A stretch of 45,812 bases of DNA from NCBI RefSeq assembly GCF_000422905.1, contig NZ_AUGY01000070.1, positions 1 through 45,812 of the forward strand, written 5' to 3'. Under the pieces are notes generated by a model. That model did no database searches. It had not been told where the DNA came from and worked only from the letters and a program-made list of their open reading frames with translations. Made by a program: the position numbers and the translations under genes. How positions within the stretch are numbered: position 1 is the stretch's first letter; the number at the start of each line of letters is the position of its first letter. This stretch comes from Paenibacillus alginolyticus DSM 5050 = NBRC 15375 (GTDB lineage Bacteria > Bacillota > Bacilli > Paenibacillales > NBRC-103111). Positions 1 through 8,624 of this stretch are shown here, piece after piece.

Positions 1-276
1 TATAGGAAGCGGTGGCAGATTGAGGTTTTTTTCCGTTGGATAAAGCAGCATCTTAACGTGCCTAAGCTATTTGGAACAAGCCCAAATGCCATATATGGCC
101 AATTGTACACAGCTCTACTGGTATATGTGTTACTCAAATTTGTGTTCGATCAAGGAAACTCCGTAGTTCATCCAAGTGCCAAGTTAACTTTTGCCGAATT
201 CGATCGGTTATTTAGCATGGACGTTATGCAGCCGGAATGGATCGTTTATTTGACGAGTAATTTAACCTTCCCTTGA
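1..276 (+). pseudogene. IS4-family transposase, C-terminal remnant (cut by window edge)
   Basis: The frame is open from the first base and ends at TGA 274-276. It begins YRKRWQIEVFFRWIKQHL, the C-terminal DDE motif region (Y-R-W-x-I-E-x-F-F-x-x-K/R) typical of IS4-family transposases. The acidic residue in IEVFF would be the third catalytic residue. Only about 91 residues lie in the window, so whether the gene is intact cannot be judged. No clear terminal inverted repeat was seen between the stop and the terminator at about 402. It marks a mobile element at the left edge of the window. Confidence 0.8.
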
Positions 277-401
277 ATCCATTTATTGGTAGATCAACAG
301 GCCTGTATTTCGTACAACATTTTGAGCTCATTTGATGCGAAATGGTCTATAAATTCTGCATATATTATTGTTCAATAATCTCGTGGTCTGCAAAAGGACA
401 G

Positions 402-444
402 AAAAACGACGCCTCTAATCAGAAGCGTCGTTTTCTCGTTTTTT
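402..444. terminator. Bidirectional intrinsic terminator
   Basis: AACGACGC (406-413 region) pairs with GCGTCGTT (about 425-432) around a loop of about 11 nt. T-rich tracts lie on the right for plus-strand transcripts and, as the A5 run at 402-406, on the left for minus-strand transcripts. It sits between the transposase tail and the convergent SRPBCC gene, so it probably serves both. Confidence 0.8.
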
Positions 445-897
445 TTACTCACTAGTAAGAGTTGATCCGGTTTCAAGCAATGTCTTCAATCCCGAAAGTA
501 CAATCGGCAGACCCATTTCAAGTATCTTTGCGGTGTTTGTGGCCTTTTCAATTTCATCATGTACGACACTTACGAGGGTCACACCGTTTAACTCGGAATG
601 TGATTCGATTTCCCACGTTATTCGTGACGGGCTTTCGGAGGCCGTGTCAGGAAACGCAGGGAACTGCCAGCTCATTACCAGCTTATGTGGTGGAGCCATT
701 TCGAGAATGATCCCATCGGCTAGTTTTTTCTCCTCTGGGTTCCATAGTTCGAAAGAAGAGCCAATTTCCCAGTTGGATCGGATGGAGCAATTGTACCAAA
801 ACTTTGATGTCTTGTTTGGATCTGTGATGGCTTGCCATACTTGTTCGGGTGTTGCTTTAATGGCAATACGGTTTACATGACGTGGTTTGTTTTCCAT
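445..897 (-). CDS. SRPBCC / AHSA1-type START-domain protein
   Basis: This 150-aa protein starts MENKPRHVNRIAIKATPEQV and contains the pattern VWQAITDP...W...GSSFELWNP, typical of the Activator-of-Hsp90-ATPase-1-like (AHSA1/YndB) branch of the SRPBCC/START fold. These proteins form a deep hydrophobic ligand pocket; in bacteria the ligand is usually unknown, and many are co-encoded with ArsR regulators, which is not seen here. A longer open frame reaches 1110, but it runs into the SnoaL fragment on the other strand. The ATG at 897 has a GGAG about 12 nt upstream and begins exactly where family homology begins. Length is normal, and the gene ends in a shared terminator. Confidence 0.8.
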   Translation of the reverse strand: MENKPRHVNRIAIKATPEQVWQAITDPNKTSKFWYNCSIRSNWEIGSSFELWNPEEKKLADGIILEMAPPHKLVMSWQFPAFPDTASESPSRITWEIESHSELNGVTLVSVVHDEIEKATNTAKILEMGLPIVLSGLKTLLETGSTLTSE

Positions 898-930
898 ATT
901 CGTTTCACGCTCCAATTCGTTTTTGAGTGA

Positions 931-1257
931 TATATTGAAACGGTAACAGCGTTTATTGAGACTTTTGCGAATCAAAATGAATTGGATTCCACCGATCAAT
1001 TCTTTTCTAACCAGATTGGGGAGGCATTCCTTGATAAACACTACGCAGTGGAAGAAGTCATAGCCCAAGGGGAGAAGGTAATAGCCAGAATTTTTATGAC
1101 TGGAACTCATACAGGTACGTTTGCAGGAAATTTACCTACGGGCAATTCCGTTAAGGCCACACAGTTTCGTGAATTTCGTGTAGTAGATGGCCAGATTATT
1201 GAACATCGTGGATGGTTCGATACAGCTACACTTTTGCCCCAAATTAAAGCTAATTAA
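931..1257 (+). pseudogene. SnoaL-like protein, 5'-truncated copy 1
   Basis: The frame opens after TGA 928-930 and reads IETVTAFIETFANQ...VEEVIAQGEKVIAR...GTHTG...PTGN...EHRGWFD, the pattern of SnoaL-like (NTF2-fold) polyketide-cyclase / ester-cyclase proteins. It closely resembles the second copy at 1283-1683. The start codon and first residues are missing, and the part between the N-terminal helix and VEEVIAQGEK is shorter than in copy 2. A TTG at 982 could in principle start a 91-aa product, but it would lack the first helix. Best read as a remnant of a tandem duplication. Confidence 0.7.
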
Positions 1258-1282
1258 CCCAAAACAAAGGAGATGTTTTATT

Positions 1283-1683
1283 GTGATAACCATTGAACAG
1301 AAAAATATTGAAACGGTATCAGCGTTTATCGAGGCTTTTTGGAATCAAAGTGATATGGAAAGTACAGAAAATATTTATCAACCGATTATCAAGAGCATTC
1401 GTATCAGTCAAAAGAAGGTCTGAAACAATTTGCTGGAAAAATATTAGAGGCGTTTCCTGATAAACTCTACACCGTTGAAGAGATCATTGCTCAAGGGGAG
1501 AAGGTAATCGTAAGAATGGTTGTGAAAGGTACACATAGAGGGTTGTTTTTCGGAAACCCACCTACAGGCAATTCCATAAATGTCACGCTGTACCGTCAAT
1601 ATCGAGTCGTCGATGGTAAGATTGCCGAACACCGAGGTTGGATCGATATGATAACCATGTGGCATCAAATCAAAGCGAACTAA
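1283..1683 (+). pseudogene. SnoaL-like protein, frameshifted copy 2
   Basis: A GTG start at 1283 follows an AAAGGAG ribosome binding site (about 1265-1272) and encodes MITIEQKNIETVSAFIEAFW. The reading frame breaks near 1391, where IIKSIRISQKKV-stop replaces the expected EHSYQSKEGLKQFAGKILEA read from 1393 in the next frame. The second frame continues through VEEIIAQGEKVIVR and GTHRG to the TAA at 1681-1683. One base gained or lost near 1391 would restore an NTF2-fold protein of about 133 aa. The fold commonly acts as small-molecule isomerase, cyclase or stress protein; no specific substrate can be named. Confidence 0.75.
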
Positions 1684-1775
1684 TTACCAGGATGAAGTGA
1701 ATTTTTCCCATATGAATACTTGTAAAATCAAATCATAAACTCAAAATAGGAATTGATATCGAGGAGGGACTTTAT

Positions 1776-2311
1776 ATGTTGAAAATTGGAATCATATTGG
1801 GAAGTACAAGACCTGAAGGATGAGTCCACAAGTGGGGAATTGGGTCAAAGAAATTGCAGATAAACGCGGAGATGCAAGCTATGAAATCGTGGACATCGCA
1901 GATTACAAATTACCCTTTTTTGGTGAACCGGGTAGCGAAGAACAAATTAAAAATTGGACTGAAAAATTGAATAGCCTGGATGGATTTGTATTTATTACAC
2001 CCGAGTACAATCACAGCATTACTGGTGTTTTGAAAAATGCACTCGATTCAGCTCGTGTGGAATGGAATAACAAAGCTGCGGGTATCATTAGTTATGGGTC
2101 TACGGGTGGCGCGCGAGCCGCTGAACATTTGAGAGGAATATTAGGAGAATTACTAGTTGCTGACGTGAAAGCACATCCAACTTTATCGATATTTACCGAT
2201 TTTGAGAATTATAGCACATTTAAGCCAGCAGAATTGCATCTTGGAAATATCAAACTTATGCTAGATCAAGTGATCGCATGGAGTGGAGCGCTTCAAACAT
2301 TACGCAAGTAG
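1776..2311 (+). pseudogene. NAD(P)H-dependent FMN reductase (flavodoxin fold), frameshifted
   Basis: ATG 1776 follows a strong GAGGAGGG site and encodes MLKIGIILGSTRPEG, the phosphate-binding loop of NADPH-dependent FMN reductases, then hits TGA at 1821-1823. The rest continues from 1820 in another frame: MSPQVGNWVKEI...FVFITPEYNHSITGVLKNALD...AAGIISYGSTGGARAAEHLR. The PEYN and GSxGG motifs are diagnostic of this family (YhdA/ChrR/azoreductase-like). Adding one base near 1819 would restore a protein of about 178 aa. Translation from 1820 alone would lack the GSTRP flavin-phosphate loop, so the gene is probably inactive unless the lesion is a sequencing error. Confidence 0.85.
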
Positions 2312-2338
2312 GTTCAGACTATACAGTTTCCAGATAAG

Positions 2339-2381
2339 AAACGCTTTGTCCTTATTTACTCAGGGAGCAAGCGTTTTTTTT
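2339..2381 (+). terminator. Intrinsic terminator after FMN reductase gene
   Basis: AAACGCTT (2339-2346) pairs with AAGCGTTT (2369-2376) and is followed by a T run to 2381. Confidence 0.8.
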
Positions 2382-2448
2382 GATTTGCAAAATAAATGGA
2401 ATAGTGATTTGATACATCTATACGATTTATAAATAACTTATAGGAACG

Positions 2449-3108
2449 ATGATGATGAAAATTGAATTTGAAAATAACACGATAGAATTTAATGTTCAAT
2501 ATGGAATTAGAAAAAAGATTTCGATTCACATGGATTCTATGGGTTTTATTACAGTTAAAGCTCCTAATGATACAAGTAAGGAGATGGTTATGAGTGCAGT
2601 GAAACAACATGGGAAGACGATCTTGGAAAAATTGCAACTCATTGCGAAAGCTCGAGATATTCCGAAGACAAGAGAGTATCAGGATAAAGGTAAGTTCCTT
2701 CATCTTGGGAAATATTATTTTCTCCATGAGCTTATCGAGACGAATGAGTTGGATGAAGAAGAATTGAAAATGAATCTTAAGAAGTTCTATTTCTCGAGCT
2801 GCAAGAAGATTATAGGGGAACGTATCAAAATATATCAAACTCAATTGAAAGTAAAGCCCAAAACGATTGAAGTAGATGAGTCCAAAACCAAGTGGGGAAG
2901 CTGCAGCTCGGATAAAAAATTAACCTTTAATTATCGGTTAGCCATGGCTCCAATTGAAGTTATTGACTATGTCATCATCCATGAGCTATGCCATCTCCTT
3001 CATATGAATCATGATCGATCCTTTTGGAGACGTGTAGGAAGCATTATGCCGGATTATAAAGAAAAGGAAGCGTATTTGGCACGGCATGGGCATGCTATGA
3101 CGCTCTGA
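2449..3108 (+). CDS. YgjP-like M48-type zinc metallopeptidase domain protein
   Basis: This 219-aa soluble protein carries WGSCSSDKKLTFNYRL followed by DYVIIHELCHLLHMNHDRSFW, the HExxH zinc motif (HELCH) plus downstream H and W typical of the YgjP/DUF45 metal-dependent hydrolase family. The N-terminal half (residues about 1-100) is the usual basic, beta-rich segment that precedes the WGSC motif in this family. No signal peptide is visible, so it should be cytoplasmic; the physiological substrate is unknown for most members. ATG codons lie at 2449, 2452 and 2455 behind a weak AGGAACG site, so the exact start is uncertain by two residues. The gene appears intact and stands alone. Confidence 0.88.
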   Translation: MMMKIEFENNTIEFNVQYGIRKKISIHMDSMGFITVKAPNDTSKEMVMSAVKQHGKTILEKLQLIAKARDIPKTREYQDKGKFLHLGKYYFLHELIETNELDEEELKMNLKKFYFSSCKKIIGERIKIYQTQLKVKPKTIEVDESKTKWGSCSSDKKLTFNYRLAMAPIEVIDYVIIHELCHLLHMNHDRSFWRRVGSIMPDYKEKEAYLARHGHAMTL

Positions 3109-3265
3109 GACTATGTGATAAATGTTCAGCCTTTCTTTTTTATTTATTTCATTAATTATTAATGAGGCTAATTAATCTCGTGATTTTCATGGCTATTTTC
3201 TTCCCTCCATTTTATGGTAGACTCCCTGTATAAACACTTTTTTTGCGCGAAAGGTGGTAAGACCG

Positions 3266-4813
3266 ATGCTGAAAATGCTTGTGGTCGACGACGATAAATT
3301 TGAGCGGGACGGGGTCAAGTTTTTAATCGAGAAATACAGCTTGGACCTGGAAATTAGCGAAGCAGACAGCGGGGAAAGCGCACTTGCGTACATGGAAAGT
3401 AATGACATCGATATATTATTTTCCGACATCCGGATGAAGGGGATGGATGGATTGCAACTTGCGGCAAAGGTACGTGAGCTCGACAAGCCGGTTAAAGTCA
3501 TTTTTATGAGTGCTTACGGTGAGTTTGAATATGCCCAGCGGGCGATCGATTTGAATGCGATCCGCTATATTTTGAAGCCGGTTCAGGTGAGTGAATTTAT
3601 TAAGGTTGTCTCCCAGGTCATTCAATTGTGCGAACAGGAGCTGAAGTCGAAGGCGCAGCAGGAGCGGATGGCAGAGGCGTATAGGAAAGAGGTCCGTTAT
3701 GAGAAGCAAAAGCTGTTGACCGACCTTATTCTCGGCAAAGCCGAAGTGGCGAATGAAGACAAGGAACTATCCATGCCGATCACCGGGTTCGATGGGAACT
3801 GTTATGTGAGGATGCTGATATTGGATTCGCGCAGCCGTTTTTTTGACCGGCTTGATCCCGATCTCGAACGACAGCTTGCGGAAAAGGTTCGTCGAGGCTT
3901 TGATTTCATCCATTTGAATGAATTTCAAGGTTTGCTGCTCGTGGAAGCCTTTGCTGATGAATCGCTGGAAGCTTTAACGGAACTTGGACAGCAACTGATC
4001 CGATGGTTCCAGGACAAGTACGGACGGGAAATCTGTATCGTGATCAGCGGTTTAGTGGACGATGTGAAACAACTGTACAAAGAATATCACGCGATGGAAA
4101 CGATGCTGGAAAACAAGTTTTTTTTCGACGAAGGAACGGTGCTGCTGTCAAACCGCACATCATTTGCCACAGGTGATGTTGCCGCTGCAGTCAATGACGC
4201 ACTGGAGGAGCTAACGTTGAACATTCAACGAAGCCGTTATGATATCGCTAGATTGCGGTTCGAGCAGTTGTTTGACGCTCTGCAGGACAGCGATCATTAT
4301 TCGGTCATTTACGTGAAATATGTTTGCTCAGATATCGTCAAAGCGATATTCGACGCTTCTGCCAAAAAGAACACGGATAAATTCAAGATGAATTTGGAAC
4401 ATATTTATAGAACAACAAAGCTGAACGATTTGCGCAAAGTGGTACTATCGATTCTGGGGGAAAACGAATCATCCGGCGGAACCGGAGTTGAAGCAATGCC
4501 GAAAGCAATTGAAGAGGTTGTTCGCATCATTGAAAGCGAATACAATACCGATTTGTCTTTGGAATCGTTAGCCGAACGGATCTACCTGTCACCAAGCTAT
4601 TTAAGTTATTTGTTCAAAAAGCAAAAAGGGATCAGCATCAACAAGTTCATCACATTGTACCGGATGGAAAGGGCGAAGGAGCTGCTGCGTTCGTCAAACC
4701 GAAAAATCGTCGATATCGGCCTAGACGTCGGTTACAGCAATTTTCCGTATTTCAGCTCGTTGTTTAAAAATCATTATGGCAAAACACCGTCCCAATTCCG
4801 GGAAGAGGCGTAA
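3266..4813 (+). CDS. AraC-type two-component response regulator (YesN family)
   Basis: The protein has 515 aa. Residues about 1-120 form a CheY-like receiver, with MLKMLVVDDDKFERDG (acidic pocket), FSDIRMKGMDG (phospho-acceptor Asp about 55) and a KPVQ lysine motif. The last 100 residues are an AraC/HTH_18 DNA-binding domain (LSLESLAERIYLSPSYLSYLFKKQKG ... VGYSNFPYFSSLFKNHYGKTPSQFR). I chose ATG 3266 over the in-frame GTG 3254 because AAAGGTGG at 3250-3257 lies 8 nt before 3266 and overlaps 3254. It is followed after 3 nt by its sensor kinase and then by a sugar ABC importer. This is the standard arrangement in which such regulators activate the neighbouring transporter genes when an extracellular oligosaccharide is sensed. 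Confidence 0.93.
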   Translation: MLKMLVVDDDKFERDGVKFLIEKYSLDLEISEADSGESALAYMESNDIDILFSDIRMKGMDGLQLAAKVRELDKPVKVIFMSAYGEFEYAQRAIDLNAIRYILKPVQVSEFIKVVSQVIQLCEQELKSKAQQERMAEAYRKEVRYEKQKLLTDLILGKAEVANEDKELSMPITGFDGNCYVRMLILDSRSRFFDRLDPDLERQLAEKVRRGFDFIHLNEFQGLLLVEAFADESLEALTELGQQLIRWFQDKYGREICIVISGLVDDVKQLYKEYHAMETMLENKFFFDEGTVLLSNRTSFATGDVAAAVNDALEELTLNIQRSRYDIARLRFEQLFDALQDSDHYSVIYVKYVCSDIVKAIFDASAKKNTDKFKMNLEHIYRTTKLNDLRKVVLSILGENESSGGTGVEAMPKAIEEVVRIIESEYNTDLSLESLAERIYLSPSYLSYLFKKQKGISINKFITLYRMERAKELLRSSNRKIVDIGLDVGYSNFPYFSSLFKNHYGKTPSQFREEA

Positions 4814-4816
4814 ACG

Positions 4817-6523
4817 ATGAAACGGGCCATATTCGGACTATTCAATCGACTGCGCTTTAACCAAAAGTTGTTTTTGTCCTATCTGACGGTTATCATTATT
4901 CCAATTTTGGTGCTTGGCCTATATGCCTACAATCAATCGAAGCAAATGCTGAATTACCAGGCGTTTCAAGGAATTGACAAAAACGTCAATACGATTTCGG
5001 AAAGCATCAACAATTCTATCGAACGGTACAACCATACGATCCGGACGATCGTCTTCAACAAGACGTTTCAAAAAATCGTCGCCAATGATTATATCGATCT
5101 GGTCAACCTGTCGGGCGATTTGAACAATTACTTATCGCCATATTTCATCATGATGATGAATCTGGACAAGGAAATTGAGAAAATAACGTTCTATACGCAA
5201 AGCAATGTGCCGGAATACGGAGATTCCATTGTTTCTTACAAACGTGTCGAGAGCGAACCGTGGTACAGTGAGACTGTGCAAGGTAGCGAAACGCAATGGT
5301 TTTATGATAAAGGTCTTTTCGTGACAGCTAAATTCCCGAAATTTTTCTCGGAGCGAAACACGAATATCGTCTATATGCGTATAAACGACAAAAGCTTTTT
5401 CAAAAGTGTGACCGATATGTCCAAGGATTACGGCATTGTCATTGCAGATGCACAAAACCGGATCATTTTCGCGAACCAAAGTGCAATGCAGACGTCAATC
5501 TTAGACGCTAGAGAAATGATGGGGCTGAGAGAAGGAATGGTAAAGATCGGTTTAACCGAGATGTTTCTTGTCAAAAAGACGGTGCCACAAACGAATTGGA
5601 CCATGTATTGCTTCGTACCTTCTGGGCAAGTGTCCCCAAACGCCGGAACAATCATCAATGCAACATTGATTATGATCCTGGCATGTATCGTCAGCTTGCT
5701 TGTTATTATTTCGATATTTTCCAAAACGATGATCCGGCGCATTTTCAGGTTGAATGCAATGATGAAGCGGGTCGAGTTGGGGGAATTGAACTTGCGGGTG
5801 CAAAGCTCGTCAAGAGATGAAATCGGCGAGCTTACGAATCGGTTCGGCAACATGCTTATCCGGCTGAATGAATTGATCGAAGAATCGTTTCGCAGCAAAA
5901 TCGTGCAAAAAGAAGCAGAGATGAAAGCGCTTCAGCGGCAAATCAATCCACACTTTTTGTACAATACACTTTCATTCATCAATTGGAAGGCGCTTAAAAG
6001 CGATGCTCACGACATCAGCCATGTTGTCACGTCGATGTCCAAATTTTACCGAACCGCGCTCAATCGGGGCAACAATATCATTTCTGTACGAGATGAATTG
6101 GAAAATATCAAATCTTATGTAGAAATTATTCAGGTCATGGGTGAGTATAGCTTCGATGTTGTTTATGAAATCGACGCAGCGGTTTACGAATATTCGACGA
6201 TCAATCTCATCCTGCAGCCGCTGGCCGAAAATGCTATCAAACACGGCATCAATCAAATGACGTCTAGACGAGGACTGCTGCAAGTGAGCGCCTGTCTCGC
6301 TCATGGTACGGTCGAATTCGCAATCGAAGACAATGGTCCGGGCATGTCGCAGGAGACGATTGACACGATACTGACGATGCAATCAGTCGGATACGGGCTG
6401 AATAACGTCAACGAACGGCTGCAGCTCCGGTTTGGAGCCGAATACGGCATAAGCATCCAAAGCCGAATCGGTCATGGTACGGTCATGACCATCGTTATCC
6501 CACAATACATGAATGTTTCGTAG
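4817..6523 (+). CDS. YesM-family sensor histidine kinase
   Basis: This 568-aa membrane kinase has a first transmembrane helix at about residues 18-40, an extracellular sensor domain to about 275 and a second helix near 278-300. A HAMP segment follows, then the His_kinase domain with QINPHFLYNTL (phospho-His near 379) and a HATPase_c domain with an N-box (PLAENAIKHGI) and G-box (EDNGPGM). This architecture is that of the LytS/YesM class paired with YesN-type AraC regulators. It begins 3 nt after the regulator's stop, so the two are co-transcribed and a terminator follows. The ligand is presumably the glycan taken up by the downstream importer, either directly or through the binding lipoprotein; that is inferred from context. 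Confidence 0.93.
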   Translation: MKRAIFGLFNRLRFNQKLFLSYLTVIIIPILVLGLYAYNQSKQMLNYQAFQGIDKNVNTISESINNSIERYNHTIRTIVFNKTFQKIVANDYIDLVNLSGDLNNYLSPYFIMMMNLDKEIEKITFYTQSNVPEYGDSIVSYKRVESEPWYSETVQGSETQWFYDKGLFVTAKFPKFFSERNTNIVYMRINDKSFFKSVTDMSKDYGIVIADAQNRIIFANQSAMQTSILDAREMMGLREGMVKIGLTEMFLVKKTVPQTNWTMYCFVPSGQVSPNAGTIINATLIMILACIVSLLVIISIFSKTMIRRIFRLNAMMKRVELGELNLRVQSSSRDEIGELTNRFGNMLIRLNELIEESFRSKIVQKEAEMKALQRQINPHFLYNTLSFINWKALKSDAHDISHVVTSMSKFYRTALNRGNNIISVRDELENIKSYVEIIQVMGEYSFDVVYEIDAAVYEYSTINLILQPLAENAIKHGINQMTSRRGLLQVSACLAHGTVEFAIEDNGPGMSQETIDTILTMQSVGYGLNNVNERLQLRFGAEYGISIQSRIGHGTVMTIVIPQYMNVS

Positions 6524-6560
6524 TCATTTCAGCGAAACAGTTACACCATTCTCCCACCTA

Positions 6561-6586
6561 AGTCTGCCGCCAAGCAGGCTTTTTTT
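6561..6586 (+). terminator. Intrinsic terminator after sensor kinase
   Basis: AGTCTGC (6561-6567) pairs with GCAGGCT (6574-6580, one G-T pair) and is followed by six or seven T's. It separates the regulatory pair from the transporter operon. Confidence 0.8.
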
Positions 6587-6670
6587 GCAACTCCATAAAA
6601 AACTGAATCATTTCGAAAATATTTGATAATTTTTTTCTCTACACCCCATGCTATAGTTTATTTATCGAAA

Positions 6671-6684
6671 CGGAAGCGTTTACA
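6671..6684 (+). promoter_or_regulatory. Candidate CcpA operator (cre) before the importer operon
   Basis: CGGAAGCGTTTACA matches the cre consensus TGNAARCGYWWWCA at 13 of 14 positions (first base C instead of T). It lies just downstream of a TATAGT at 6652-6657 that could be a -10 box, and 20 nt before the first permease start. That is a usual place for carbon-catabolite repression by roadblock. A good -35 at 17-nt spacing was not found, so the promoter itself is tentative. Confidence 0.55.
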
Positions 6685-6703
6685 TAAGGAGGGAAAGAGA
6701 GCA

Positions 6704-7654
6704 ATGAACGAAACTGTGGCGGCCGTCAGCACGAAACGAACGCTAAAGCGAGAAAAGACCAAAAAATACAAGCAATACCGCGCGCTGCTTATCATGATGA
6801 TCCCGGCGATCGTTTATTACATCATTTTCCACTATCTTCCGATGATCGGCGTGCTGCTCGCATTTAAAGATTTTAAAATTACGCAGGGCATTCTCGGCAG
6901 TCCTTGGGCCGGCTTCCATCATTTTGAGAAAATCATCCATGATTCATATTTCTACACGGTATTGAAAAATACGATTGTCATAAGCTTATACAAGCTTGTG
7001 TTCGGGTTCCCGGTACCGATCGTTTTCGCCCTATTATTGAGTGAAATTTCGAATTTGAAGTTTAAAAAAGTCGTGCAGACGGTTTCGTATTTGCCGCATT
7101 TTATATCGTGGGTCGTCTTGGCCGGCATTTTCTTTACGATATTTTCGCTAGATGGTCCGATCAATGCGATCGTGAAACTATTCGGCGGCGATCCGATGTT
7201 ATATTTGGCGGACGATCGTTATTTTCGGACAATCCTCGTGGTTACGAGTATTTTTCAAGGGTTCGGCTGGGGTTCAATCATTTATTTTGCGGCGATATCA
7301 AGCATCGACCCGCAGTTGTACGAAGCGGCTGTTATCGATGGGGCAGGGCGGTTCAAGCGGATGATTTACATATCGATCCCAATGCTCGTTCCAATCATCG
7401 CGATTATGCTGATTTTGTCCATGTCCGGGATACTAGATGCGGGTTTCGACCAAATTTTCAATATGTACAATGCCAAAGTGTATAACGTATCCGATATTAT
7501 TGACACATATGTGTATCGCAAAGGGTTGATTGAGCTGAATTACAGCTATGCCACTGCGGTTGGACTGTTCAAATCGGTCGTCGCTCTGTTCCTGATTATT
7601 GCCGTGAACCGTATCGTTAAATGGATCGGCGGCAAGGAGCACGCCATATGGTAG
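6704..7654 (+). CDS. ABC sugar transporter permease, LplB type
   Basis: The 316-aa protein has about six transmembrane helices and an EAA loop (YEAAVIDGAGRFKRMIYISIP), the coupling-helix signature of carbohydrate (CUT1) ABC permeases. The N-terminus with KYKQYRALLIMMIPAIVYY is characteristic of LplB-like permeases in Paenibacillus and relatives. The open frame extends upstream to 6623, but ATG 6704 has an AAGGAGGG site 10 nt before it and starts where family similarity begins. It forms the importer with the second permease and the lipoprotein that follow. No ATPase gene is nearby, so, as is common for CUT1 systems in Bacillales, a shared MsmX-like ATPase probably energises it. Confidence 0.92.
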   Translation: MNETVAAVSTKRTLKREKTKKYKQYRALLIMMIPAIVYYIIFHYLPMIGVLLAFKDFKITQGILGSPWAGFHHFEKIIHDSYFYTVLKNTIVISLYKLVFGFPVPIVFALLLSEISNLKFKKVVQTVSYLPHFISWVVLAGIFFTIFSLDGPINAIVKLFGGDPMLYLADDRYFRTILVVTSIFQGFGWGSIIYFAAISSIDPQLYEAAVIDGAGRFKRMIYISIPMLVPIIAIMLILSMSGILDAGFDQIFNMYNAKVYNVSDIIDTYVYRKGLIELNYSYATAVGLFKSVVALFLIIAVNRIVKWIGGKEHAIW

Positions 7655-7679
7655 TTTGTCGGGTGAAGGAGCGAGAAAG

Positions 7680-8576
7680 ATGATAAATGTGAAAAAATCG
7701 CTAGGCGACAAAATGTTTGACGTCCTTTTATACGTCATTTTGGCTAGCATCATGTTCTGCACATTGTATCCATTCTGGACTCAGGTTGTTATTTCCTTGG
7801 ACGGTGGTGGAGCCAAAAGCGCAGCATACTCATCAGGGATTAAATTGCTGCCGACACAACTGACGTTCGAAAGCTACAAGCTGGCTTTTAAGTTCGATGC
7901 GCTATGGATGGGTTACAGGAATACGGTTGTTAGAACGGCTATCGGTGTCGTGTTGTCCATATTTTTTACGGCGATCACCGCTTACCCTCTAGCGAAGAAG
8001 GATTTGCCCTTCAATCGCACGTTTACGAGCTTTATCTTATTCACAATGCTGTTCGGTGGTGGTACGATTCCTTCGTATTTACTCATTAAGGAACTGCACA
8101 TGCTAAATACGGTTTGGGCACTAGTTATTCCAGGTATGATCGGAGCCTTTAATGTATTGATTATGCGCAATTTTTTCCGTTCGATTCCCGATGAGCTGGA
8201 GGAGTCAGCCCGGGTTGATGGTGCTGGGTATGTGCGGATTTTCACCCAAATCGTCATTCCGTTATCGAAGCCGGTTTTGGCAACGATTGCTTTATGGGTA
8301 GGGGTTGGCCATTGGAATGCATGGTTTGACAGCATGATCTACATCTCCGATCCGAACAAACAAATGCTGCAAATCGTATTGCGTAAAATTATTATCCAAA
8401 ACAATATGGCGGACATTAACAGCGTCATTCAGCATATAGGCAGCAAAACGGAGTTTTCCGGCAGGCAGCTGCAAGCGACGGTCGTGATGTTTTCGATAAT
8501 TCCGATGCTGATTGTATATCCGTTTATTCAAAAATATTTTGTCAAAGGCGTAATGATTGGCGCTATTAAAGGGTAA
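7680..8576 (+). CDS. ABC sugar transporter permease, YtcP type
   Basis: This 298-aa second permease of the importer has about six membrane helices, with an EAA motif at DELEESARVDGAGYVRIFTQ. The N-terminal KSLGDKMFDVLLYVILA and the C-terminal KYFVKGVMIGAIKG are hallmarks of the YtcP branch that always pairs with LplB-like permeases. ATG 7680 was chosen because GAAGGAGCG precedes it by about 8 nt; the frame upstream to 7656 has no ribosome binding site. The gap to the preceding permease is 25 nt, so the two are translated from one message. Confidence 0.92.
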   Translation: MINVKKSLGDKMFDVLLYVILASIMFCTLYPFWTQVVISLDGGGAKSAAYSSGIKLLPTQLTFESYKLAFKFDALWMGYRNTVVRTAIGVVLSIFFTAITAYPLAKKDLPFNRTFTSFILFTMLFGGGTIPSYLLIKELHMLNTVWALVIPGMIGAFNVLIMRNFFRSIPDELEESARVDGAGYVRIFTQIVIPLSKPVLATIALWVGVGHWNAWFDSMIYISDPNKQMLQIVLRKIIIQNNMADINSVIQHIGSKTEFSGRQLQATVVMFSIIPMLIVYPFIQKYFVKGVMIGAIKG

Positions 8577-8624
8577 TCCCCCTTATTAATAGAATCAAAA
8601 AAGAAAAGAAAGGGTTGGTTAAGA

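Noticed and set aside
898..1110. N-terminal extension of the SRPBCC protein to 221 aa
   Set aside because: The extension is antisense to the SnoaL remnant and lacks a ribosome binding site; the START-domain homology begins at the ATG at 897.
2356..2844. 162-codon minus-strand frame opposite the metallopeptidase gene
   Set aside because: It is antisense to a well-supported gene, and its translation shows no domain pattern.
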